Below, one piece after another: positions 38,560 to 48,740 of a DNA stretch of 64,000 nt. Within the stretch, counting starts at the first letter, position 1; each line of letters starts with the position of its first letter. Location of the stretch: NCBI GenBank assembly GCA_013398955.1, contig VWPU01003052.1:124001-188000 (forward strand), given 5' to 3'. The position numbers and the translations under genes were made by a program. Source of the DNA: Callaeas wilsoni (taxonomy: Eukaryota > Chordata > Aves > Passeriformes > Callaeidae). The notes under the pieces are model-generated. The model saw nothing but the letters and a program-made list of their open reading frames with translations, had not been told where the DNA came from and made no database searches.

Positions 38560-38713
38560 AAAGAAAAAAATTTGGTTTTCCAAACACCATTTGTTATGAT
38601 ATTAAGTGGTTTCATGCTTTAGTTTCTTCACGTTATACTCTCACTTCTGAGTGCAAACTTTGCCGATGGCAAAGGGAAATATAAAGTGTTGACAGTTAAC
38701 TATAGCTGGCCAC

Positions 38714-38988
38714 CTGGCCATCCATTACACCCCAGATGTGAATTGTGAATTTTTATATTCTTTCTATTTGAGGAAAATGCTTCCTCTGATGTTCTTGAAC
38801 AACACTTTTCAACTGGAGAAACCCGCAGATTCTTATTTTGATGGACTCGTGATTGCAGTGTGGATCTATTGAAAAATGGTGGGGACACAGAAGAAGGAAG
38901 GACTGCGTGGCATATTTTTGCCATCTGTCTGCCTGTAAATTGTGGACCCATTGCAGTAACTGTCTGGTCCATAGAGGTCCATTTAAAC
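38714..38988 (-). CDS. Candidate internal exon, 275 bases, unknown protein
   Basis: Minus-strand acceptor AAATAATTATTTTGCAG opens a frame starting FKWTSMDQTVTAMGPQFTGR. A plausible but weaker donor (GGCCAG|GTGGCC) ends it after CNGWP with one leftover base. That leftover base is in phase with the candidate exon at 36617-36846. If the donor is not used, the frame meets a TAG at 38700. The protein is serine- and cysteine-containing and has no domain I recognise; the intron between the two would be about 1.9 kb. Confidence 0.27.
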
Positions 38989-40147
38989 CTGCAAAATAAT
39001 TATTTCATAGGTAGATTTTTGTGTACTGCTCAGTGAGTTGTTCAGTAGGGCTGACAAAAAGTCTTCCTCAACATGAAATATCTAAAAAGTGTGCAAAAAT
39101 GTGTATTTCTTAAAAATTTGGCTGAAACAAAGAACCTCTGAAGTCAAAAATTGAACTGCTTTTTCTGTACTCCATACAAGCACAGGCACAGCACGCATCT
39201 AACAAATAGAATGCCAAAGTACAACTTCGCACTCTGGGTGACTGAGACCAGAGACTTAAGCCTTGGCTCTCACATCCTGCTTTGCCAGGGTCTGGATCTT
39301 CCTTCATGTGCACAGTTGATGCTGCTGTACTTTGTGACCCTTCCTGAAGGGACCAACCTGCTCATCAGTTTTACACTGCTAGACTAGGCAATCAGTCCAA
39401 CTATGGCATGCTCTTGGGTTCTTTAATTATTTATAGGAAATGAAACAGCTCCAATAGGATTGTCTATATAACCTGATGGTGATGGCAAAAACATGGGAGG
39501 CAGTTTAGTTTCTTGGTCAGCTTGAAATACCATGGAAATGTAAATCTTGATGTTCTACATACTGTGCGAATGATCTTGTCACCAGGGCAAAGTTATTGTC
39601 TCTTAATAAAATAAAATATCTTACCATCTCACAATCCCAGGAAAATGGATGAGAGAGAAGCTTTACTATCTGACTTCTGGAGTGGAAATAAAGGAAGTGG
39701 CTACTACACCGTAATGATGCTGCTTTAGTCTGCTCTCTCTCTCTCCATTCAGAAGTGTGTGAGCAAAAGCAGTGCCCCTATCAGCTTCTCAGGGCATAGG
39801 GAGGGGTGTGACTTAGATGGGAAGAGAGTGGAAAGATGGAGTGGTTTCCAGTAGTTTTACGTAAGTCAGATTGTCCATACATCTCTTTAAAATTCAAAGT
39901 TTTATTTTAAAACCACCTTTTCTAGTACCCATTTATTACCCGTAAGATGTGACTCTTGCTTGTTACTAAGACATCTTTATATATTTTGACCTCAAAGTAG
40001 AAGAAAATTGACAAGCTCATTGGCACCATCAGAGTGACAGAAAATATCCATAAAGTAAATGAGAATGTTGTGGGTCTTTCAGTTCTAAAAATCCACAATC
40101 ACACGTCTCTTCGTCTGCTTCATGCCTCTTCATCTAGTTTTCTTCAG

Positions 40148-40279
40148 AAGCTCCACTTAGCAGCAGTGGCACCTACAGGATGGAACGCAGTGGAGGCTGC
40201 TATATCTCAGGCAATCATTTCACATGATCAGAGAGATGCTCTACTGCATGCTGACAGTAGACTTGGCATTAATTCCTAG
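40148..40279 (+). CDS. Candidate terminal exon with nearby AATAAA
   Basis: An acceptor with a strong pyrimidine tract (CTCTTCATCTAGTTTTCTTCAG) opens a frame reading KLHLAAVAPTGWNAVEAAIS and continuing to SRLGINS and a TAG at 40277-40279. An AATAAA lies 357 bases further on (40636-40641). This is the arrangement of a last coding exon with a short 3' UTR, but no upstream partner exon was found and the peptide is not recognised. Confidence 0.15.
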   Translation, partial: KLHLAAVAPTGWNAVEAAISQAIISHDQRDALLHADSRLGINS

Positions 40280-42185
40280 TCATTGCACAAAATTAAAATG
40301 CATTTTGTAATTTTGATGCAATATCTGGCACACCAATAGTTTGCTTCTGCCTTAACTCCACACTTAAGTTATGCATAGCGTTTGCTGGAAGGAAAGGCTC
40401 TGTTTGTAGGCAAAGCTGAAAATTTACCACAAGCCACAAGCATCATCCAACTGTCAAAAACAGTTTTTTTCTTGCTGGCAAAGACGAATTTTTTTCCCAT
40501 TTTTTACCTTTCAAGCTTAACTATCGAGTATGGGTTTAAGAAAAAAAATAGTAAAAAATGCACTGTGGGCTAACCTCATGAGATGTACATCTTGTCTGGC
40601 ATGATTTTTTCCAGTCCTCAATTTTTTATTTTCACAATAAAGTAACATTTTCCCTGCTGATCACACTACTACTGAAGCATGAATTTCAGGGCTTGTAACA
40701 TTAGACCATTTTTATTGATCTTCATGAGTTTGCAGTGGGGACTTCAAGGTCATTTGGTCACCAGGGTTAACTTTTCAGCAGTGAAAACCAAGAAATCCTT
40801 TCAAAATAGGTGGGTATTTATTACGAGCATTTAATTTCCCCAAAACTGCAATACTTGTTAGAAAGTATTGAAAAAATAAGTTCTTGTTTCCTTTGACATG
40901 TCCTTTCTTTAAGCATTCTTCTTAACTTGCTGCCCCTGTGACCTCCTTAGTAGCAGATACAATTCATTTCTTATGCAGACTGACAAAAAAGATGCATGGT
41001 ATATGGCACTGCATATCTTTACTTCATTATTTCCTCATAGCAAAGACTTGAAACTGTAATGTGTGAGAAAGAAAAGGTGCCAACATGACATTTACTACTG
41101 CTAATATGAATCTGATTAATTCTACAACAAGAAACATCATCTTAACTCTTTATCTTCTTGTGTGTGTTTTTTGTTTGAACCAAATTGATAAATCAGAATA
41201 TTTTGACAAATAACATATACTTGCAGCTCTTGTTGAAGCAAACAATATCACAACCTAGTCATTTGCAGTAAGTTTATTATAAGGGAAGCAAGAGGCTGTC
41301 TTTTAACAATATTTACATTCATCTACTAAGCTGAAATCTGTTTTATATAGTACATTTACAATATATTTAGCCATAGTTACACTTTATTTTTAGGACAGCA
41401 CAGTGGAAGTTAGAAATAGTTTCAGTGTGCTTCACCATGCCTTATTCCACAGTGTTGTGATTCACCACATTCAGAGAAAAAGACTTTCTCATAAGGAGGT
41501 GTTACTAAAGCCTAATTATTCTATTCGTGCCTTTTTTAGTAACACAGAATGCTTTCTTTCTGTTCGGAACTTGTGCATCCAAGAACTGACTTCCTTATAT
41601 CTCAGTGATGAAGCTTTTTCTTAGTCTATGCATTCAAAATTATTTAAATAATTAAATTTTTTTTTGTCTTGATGTCTCAATTATGGTTTGCTTTGGTTTT
41701 GTACCTTGAAAGATTGATTTTCTCTTCCCATTTACTGGTGGAAAGTATGAGAAAAAAATTCATTTTGTAGTTTCACATTCTTCAGTCTCATTTCTTACTA
41801 CTTGCAGGTTTGGCTGAAATGTCAAATATGTAGAAACTGTGAAAAGTACCATAGAATGTGCCCGATGTATATACTTTTAGGGAAAATGCTTTTCATCAAG
41901 GGGAAAAGGGTAGAAAAAGAAAAAAATTGCATTACAAGTAAGGAGAAAAAAAAGCCCCAAGCATTTGATTTATATACGTATAATGTTTCCCTTATGTATA
42001 ACATATATATTTAAACATTTATGAAATTGTAAAGAAATAACCCAGAACATTCAAACACTATGATATTTTTAAATGCAGGGTGACAAACACTGGATTCCGA
42101 TGTTTGATGGCCTTGTGAGTAAAATATTTTCGTTGGATCCATTTTGTTTTCTTCCTTTATTGGATCACATTTAAAATGTCCATAG

Positions 42186-42343
42186 AACTATTGCTGTGGA
42201 GGAAAATAAGCTGGCTGCTAACTCAACTGTCTGGCCATAAAATATTGAAAAGGTGGGAAGAAAAAGAAAGTGAGAGAAAAAGAATTTATGAACCAACACT
42301 AGAGGAGGATAAACAACGTTTTGCCAGAGTCCACAGGCTATTG
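42186..42343 (+). CDS. Candidate internal exon, 158 bases, charged peptide
   Basis: The donor is consensus (CTATTG|GTAAGTAAG). The acceptor (ATGTCCATAG, with a T-rich tract about 30 bases upstream) is weaker. The 158 bases are open, with the last part reading ESERKRIYEPTLEEDKQRFA and ending RVHRLL, a highly charged helix-prone peptide. The exon ends in phase 0, which matches the entry of the candidate exon at 42681-42753, about 340 bases downstream. I cannot name the protein. Confidence 0.25.
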
Positions 42344-42680
42344 GTAAGTAAGCGAGGTTAGGACTGGCTGTTGCTTTGTAATACCAAAGCAATACAAATA
42401 ACTTTGAATGCAAGTAAATGACACATAGGTCAGGATTTTAAATGTGAACACATGCTCCAGAGGAAACCATACAGGAATAAAAGTTGTTCCTGTTTTGTTA
42501 GTTTAGATTCTGAAAGAAGCTTTTGTGTGTAAAGATGTAACACGATCCCATGCCTGGAGCCATGCCCCATGGTACACAGACTGCTGTGTTTGTCCCAGAG
42601 TACCAAAGACAGAGAAACTTGCAGCCTGTCTATCTCCAGCCTGGCACTGGCTTTTGTGAAATTTGATTTACTTTTGCCAG

Positions 42681-42753
42681 AATGGTACCAAAAGGGACCT
42701 TTCTTATCATTCCTCCGGGGGATTTAGCACGGAGAGTGTGAGCCCTGGTGAAG
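42681..42753 (+). CDS. Candidate internal exon, 73 bases, Ser/Gly-rich
   Basis: The acceptor (TTTGATTTACTTTTGCCAG) and donor (GAAG|GTAAAT) are both good, and only one of the three frames is open. It reads NGTKRDLSYHSSGGFSTESV and ends SPGE with one base over. Entry phase 0 fits the candidate exon ending at 42343. The serine-rich peptide resembles linker or phosphorylation-rich segments of large scaffold proteins; this is an impression, not an identification. Confidence 0.3.
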
Positions 42754-43062
42754 GTAAATCTTGATGATCATTGCTTTAAAAAAAAAAAATAAAGAGCAGT
42801 TCTGTTTCAGTATTATAAACTCTCCTCTTTGAATACCTTCCAGAAATCTGCTGGTTTAATTTCTTAGTCCCATCTGTTTCTCTCTCACTGGCTATATTTG
42901 TTAGTATTTCCTCAAGCAGCATGTTGTATTGCCCTTACTGTGCTGGAGGAAAAGGGCATAGATTGATCATTTTACAGGACAGGGAAACGTTTATTTTGGG
43001 CTGAAGTAGAATGTATTTCCTTGCTTCCTGCCCAGAGTTATAGAAAAAAAATTCACTGGTGG

Positions 43063-43100
<38 letters not shown>
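43063..43100. repeat. A-run of 38 bases, followed by GAA repeats
   Basis: Thirty-eight A followed by GAAGAAGAAG and a second shorter A-run. It gives spurious lysine-rich (plus) and phenylalanine-rich (minus) open frames. Such runs are error-prone in sequencing, so the length is approximate. Confidence 0.95.
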
Positions 43101-43102
<2 letters not shown>

Positions 43103-46100
43103 AGAAGAAGAAAAAAAGCACAGACTGTTTTGGTATACCAGGGGAAAAAAAAGAGGCAGCAATGTCAGGAGGGCCATTAGGCTGCTTATCTGTCTTTCTA
43201 GTTTGGCACGTGAAAGCTCCCAGCTCAGCATGCCATGTGTCAAATCTATCATTTGATATGTCAGGAACCATTATTCCCTCTTTTGTCACCAGTTTTGACC
43301 AAAGGATGAAAAATTGCTGTCTTACACAGACAAAATTATTGCTGAAAAAAGGGCAACTATGGCACATAGGAGTAGGCCAAGGTGAAACCTGGGGAAACTC
43401 TCCTTAGATTAGGTCTGGGTTAAGAGAATATTGATCTGTGTGCTAAAAACTGTTGATCTCTCTCTGAACAGAGGATGACAAATGGTAGCAAACAAAAAAT
43501 TGAGTGTCTCCAAGGACATTTGAGCTGCTCTCTGTTTTCTATGAGAATTTGTTTGGTTTGTGGATTCTGCTCTAGGTATTTAAACAAAAATAAGCAAATA
43601 TTAAACAGAATGGAAACAGCCATAAAATGATACAGTGAGAAACTACAGGAAGACTACAGTCACACAGAAATTACATTGAGTATTAAAACTGATAAATGGC
43701 TTAATATTAAGAAAAAGCATGTGTTCACTGCAGAAGTTAAGCATATTGTACTTTCTAGGTGTTTTATTATAGCAAATAGGATGCCAACATCATATTGTTT
43801 TATATTAATTTCCAGAACATTCATTTCAAGCATTTTTAGAAACACAAATTTCATGATGCCCTGTATGGGTGATTCACAAACAAATTTTGTTAAAGGCAGT
43901 AAAAAGCATGCGCTTCACAGCAGCTTAAGCATCTCTCGCTATCAGCAGCAAGTTCTCCTTTTCTGCATTGAACATACCCAGAGACGAGAAGAGTGGAGGA
44001 GAGAATTCATCTGCTGTACTCAGATCAGAGAAGTAGCCACATTGGTTGACACAGTAAGCACCCAAGCAAGACAAATACCATTTTCACCTTATTGGAGAGA
44101 AGAGGTAGGTAGGCAGGTAGAGACCTCCAAAGAGAAGAGAATACTTCACTGAGGAAGAAAATTTTGGCCAGGGTTTTGTTTTACTTCAAGTTTTATGTTT
44201 AGAGCTCTGAGCTTGAATGGAGTTGAAAATAATGGTCATGAAAGGCCATTTCAGCCTCAGGAGAGCTGAGCCATGCTGTAAACTAGTGCCATATATAACC
44301 AAAAGTTTAACAGGGATTTGTTTTCTCAACTTTGAGACCTAGAGCAACTGTGATTCTCCGAGTTTGTGTTGGCATGAACCTTGGGCCTCCTAAGGCCATC
44401 TTGTCTGAACAATGGTGGTGATTGAGTGATTCCATTCAGTGCACGTTCCTCCCCCCATTCCTGCACACAGCTGCCAAGAGTCATGCATCTCCTGTGACCT
44501 TTCTGAACTTGGCAATGCTGGTTTGCTACCCATATACTTTCCCGTTTTCTGCTGTTTCCCACTGGAGGTCACTGCGGCAGAGGAGTTGTGGACAACTAAT
44601 CTGAGCTTCCCACTACTACAGATACTTGGGAACAGGTGGGGATACATGTGGCTGACTTGTATCATTTTGAGCCCTTCGGTGAGCATAAACACTCAAAAGA
44701 CACATGGTTTTTGAATGAATGCAGCAGAATGAAAAGAAAATGCCATGGAGATTTTCAGGGTCCCAACTCCAGCTGAAGTTGACTGGTTGTAGCAGAGGTC
44801 ACCTGAATGCACAACTGAAGGGTGTAATCCAACGAAAAATGCCAGTTTATCAAAACTGAGAGTGAAATATTCCAGAGTTAAGACTAGTTTGATATAGTGG
44901 CAGTTGATTCAGAGCTGAGTTCTTGGCAGATCACCAGCCTCCTTCTTTGGCAACATGGTTCAGGGCTGATGAGAAGACACAACAGATCCCCAAATCCTAA
45001 ACTCCCAGACTCTTTTGCCACCCAGCAGCTTCCTTGACAAACTGACATGGAGCCGAAGCTCCTCCCATGGACACAAACATTTTCTGAGGAGCCAATTATA
45101 TTCCAGATGAATTTTGTGCAGTAAGCATGGCATCCCAGCATGGAAGAGTGATTTAGTCCCACAAATGTTTCACAACTAATATCGATCTTGACTAATTTGA
45201 GACTAAGCAGATAAGTTCCAGCACTCTTTGCACTTGGCCAGAAAATAGAGATACATAAATACTGAAAACATTATATCCTTGTGAGCTGATGCTTAGGCAT
45301 GTTTCGCTTAAAGTTGGCAGAAATTCTCTGAATATCTTAAACATACTTCCAATGTAAAAAGGGTCTCATTTGAAACTTAGAATTTGCCCACATAGTTCAT
45401 TTGTGAGAGTTTCACTCTTCTCATTTTTGTAAGAGCATTAAAACATGGCGAAAAAAATATTTTCTGGTTAAAACCAAATCAAGCCAAATGTTAGCTCAAA
45501 AATAAATGTTTATTTCATTTCTGTTTGTCCAGATCAGAAGAGAAGTACTAAAGTTATTTGGCTTTCTTATGTGAAGAAGGAGGTGCAAACCAAGTTTGTG
45601 GATTTAGGGAGTTTGGAGAGGAGGGGAGTTCCCATGAAGACTGTGATCAGCAAGGTGCATTTTCCCTTCCTTTTGTATTGTTTACAGTAAAGTTAAATCC
45701 GGGTAGATGAGGTGGGCAGAAAGCAACTCTAAGCACATTTCTATTGAAATATTTAGATTATAATATAGAAGATGTAGAATGTTCTTTTTTGGCAGTGGCT
45801 CTAAGGTGGCTCTTCACTCTGTGAAATGTGTTATCTAGCATTTTACTTCCCTGAGAGGGAAAAATACCAGTTCACTGCACCACTTATTCCTATATCCTTG
45901 TGGACAGGCAATTGTGATTTCCTAGCTCTCTGAAAGTTTTGGAAAGCTCTGATTTTGGTAGAACACTGTCACAGAGATCTAGAACCTCTACCCTTTGAAC
46001 TTAGCATTCGCTCAAAGGTTATTTGACAGGCTTATAGCAAAGAACAATAGAGCTCAGCTGGTGAAACAGCTTATTACCAACAAAAGAGGCAGCCCCATCT

Positions 46101-48096
46101 CCTGTCTTTGCCTGCTTTCTTCTCTGGTGCCCATTCTGGTTCTTTTCTGACCCCTCTGTGAGGCAGCTCAGGTTACTGCACTGGCAGAATCTCATTCACA
46201 ATTTTCGGTGCCTGATCAGTACTCTGAATTGATTTACCATGGACTCACATGAGTGTCAGAGCCATTAGAAGAAACACGATAGGAAGGTACAGGTAGGGTT
46301 AGAACACAGTGGGAAGAAGAGAAGGGGAAGAGACAGAGAATTGACCAGCTCAGAACGTCATGGAGGAAATGAGACTCCTGTGGTGTGCTTATGCTGATGT
46401 TGCTCTGACACAGTTGCATCACCATTCACAAATGAGTGTTTTTCTCCGGGACTGCAAAAGGTGGCTTAAGTCCTACTTTTTTTACATAGGGATTGACCCA
46501 ATAATGCAGTCACACTTTTAAAGACAGGGTTGAATTGAAGAGGGAAGAGACAAAGGATTTGCCCTGCCCCGTGTCCTGGTTATCTCCACAGCAGCATGAT
46601 GCTACTTGTTTTCATTACCCAGCCTTACACACCTGGACTGGCACTCACACCAAAGCAGGGAAACAGGAAAAAGGAGCTAAAACCTTCTAATGCCTTTTGT
46701 GTTTGGTTGGTCATTATAAAGGCTACCTTTGAGCATGCTGATGACAATACCTTTCTCAGAATTATTGTCACAACTGTATCCCAGTGAAGTCCAGATATGG
46801 ACCAGAAGCAAATAAGTGATGACTCTTGGCTACTGTTTTTGAGTATAGTAATTTTTTTTCTGCTCTTCTGGTTTCTGTTTCTCACTAAGCTAATGGTGCA
46901 GAACCCTGCAGAGCAGTGTCATTGCCAAGATCAAAACAGTTTCTTGGAATTGCACAAGGGCTTAATCCTTTCCACATGATGTCATCACAGTCTTCCCAAA
47001 ACCCTCAAAGGGACACAGAGAAGATCACTGTTGTTCCTTTCAAATCCCTAAAAAGGTGAAAAACATGCCACCTTATTAAAATAGCAGAAGCAGTTTCCTT
47101 AGCTTTGATGCTATTCCACCATCAATGAGTTTCTCACAAATGGAACACCCATCTCTACAGGATATATAGTGGTGCCACGTGAAGCATTGATGCCACATGG
47201 TGAAGGTGCATGGGCTGAACTGGTGTGTCTGTGTTAAGAAAGTGTACAGCTTCATGCTTTCCAAAATGAGCTCCAGAGTGTCCCCAAATAAGACATTAAT
47301 ATATATGATACAAATTGAATTTTCAAGTCAAATTTTTATTTTAGGAGCTCCTTAAGTGTAGTTTGGAAATCACAATTTTTCTATATAGTGCGAAGAACAC
47401 ATGTGGTTAGGTGATTTTATAGTTTCTACTGTGTTTTAATGAATTAAGAAGGATACTTACCCTTACACGTGTGAGCACGCTGGCGTCTTCATTTCCCCCC
47501 CTACATTTCTATCATTAGTCACATTTTAAACCTATCATGTCTCTCTTCCTGTCAGTAGCCTATGAGTTGCATGTGGTTTTTTGTGGGATAAGTCACCTCT
47601 AGATCAAAAATTCCCAAATATTAAAATTCAGAAAACATTTATTAGACCATAACATCAGTTTTCCTAATAGCACAGGACTGTTCTCTCCAGCTTCTTGGAG
47701 TGCTTCCATCAATATGGTATCTGGGTGTCTTCTAGCAATGCTTAACTGACAGCTGTCATGCATGATTCATGATTTCTTCAGCCTTCTTATGAAGAAAAAT
47801 ATTTTGTGTGCATTTAAAAGAAACAACACATTTGTAAGGAAAAAGACTTGAGCTATATAAAAGTAATATAACCTTCTTTAGGCAAGCAGCACATCAGTAA
47901 CCTCACTGCAGTTGTAATGCCAATTCTGATTTTCATTTTAGCTACATCTTTAAGCGTGAGTATTTTAAATACAGTAGTTCAATGGTAATTTTCCTTAGCT
48001 TTGAACATTGAGAAATAAGATTTTAATGCATATTTCCCCAATTTATGTAGTCTTTTATCTAATTTCTGTTTACATGCTTCAGTCTGCATTTTTCAA
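43101..48096. other. Stretch without recognised gene
   Basis: The longest stop-free frame in the window lies here (43676-44152, plus, 158 codons). Its C-terminal part is drawn from a GAGAA/GTAGG-rich simple stretch and ends just past a donor-like GAAGAG|GTAGGT. I see no domain and call it unsupported. An acceptor-like TCTGTCTTTCTAG near 43189-43201 is followed by an open frame in phase with the exon at 42681-42753, but its peptide looks non-conserved. Confidence 0.35.
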
Positions 48097-48740
48097 AGAA
48101 TCACTGAGGTCAGAAATGACTTCCAATATCATCAAGTCCAGCCTTTGACCCAACACGACTACCTCATCTGAACCGTAGCCCTAAATGCCATTTCCAGTTG
48201 TTTCCTGAATACTTCCAGGGATGGTGACTTCACTACCTCCCTGGGCAGATCATTCCAACACCTCAACACCTTTTTGGTGAAAAAAATCTTTCTGATATCC
48301 AACCTGGACCTCTCCTGATACAGCTTCAGGCTATGTCCTCTTATCCTGCTGCTAGTTTCCAGGGAGAAAAGACTGATCTCCACCTTGCCAAAACCCTCAG
48401 CTGATAAGGACACCCCTGAACCTCCTTTTCTCCAGGATAAACATCCCCAGATCCCTTTAGCTGCTCCTTATCAGACTTGTGCTCCAAACCCTTCACTAGC
48501 TATTGCCCTTCCGTGGACACGCTCCAGCTGCACAATGTCTTTCTTGTAGTGAGGGGCCCAAAACTGGACACAGGATTCAAGGTCTGGCCTGACCAGTGCA
48601 AATCACTGCCCTCATCCTGCTGGTCACACTATTTTTGATACAGGCCAGAATGCTATTGTCCCTCTTGGCCACCTGGGCACATGCTGGCTCACGTTCAGAC
48701 AGATGCCAACCACCACCCTCAGGCCATTTTCCACTGGGTC
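48097..48740 (-). mobile_element. CR1 LINE 3' fragment, about 640 bases
   Basis: CR1 on the minus strand. The plus strand starts with its reversed 3' end (AGAATCACTGAGGTCAGAAA). The minus-strand reading 48159-48413 gives the C-terminus of ORF2, with RLDIRKIFFTKKVLRCWNDL followed by PREVVKSPSLEVFRKQ. Further up it covers the part corresponding to CCAAAACTGGACACAGGATT and GGCCACCTGGGCACATGCTG on the plus strand. It is truncated at its 5' end near 48740 and carries stops. Confidence 0.96.

Noticed and set aside
43021..43407. Open frames of 65-128 codons on both strands around 43 kb
   Set aside because: They run through the 38-base A-run and GAA repeats, which encode lysine or phenylalanine runs and remove stop codons. 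They are artefacts of simple sequence, although the acceptor-like site near 43201 is noted elsewhere.
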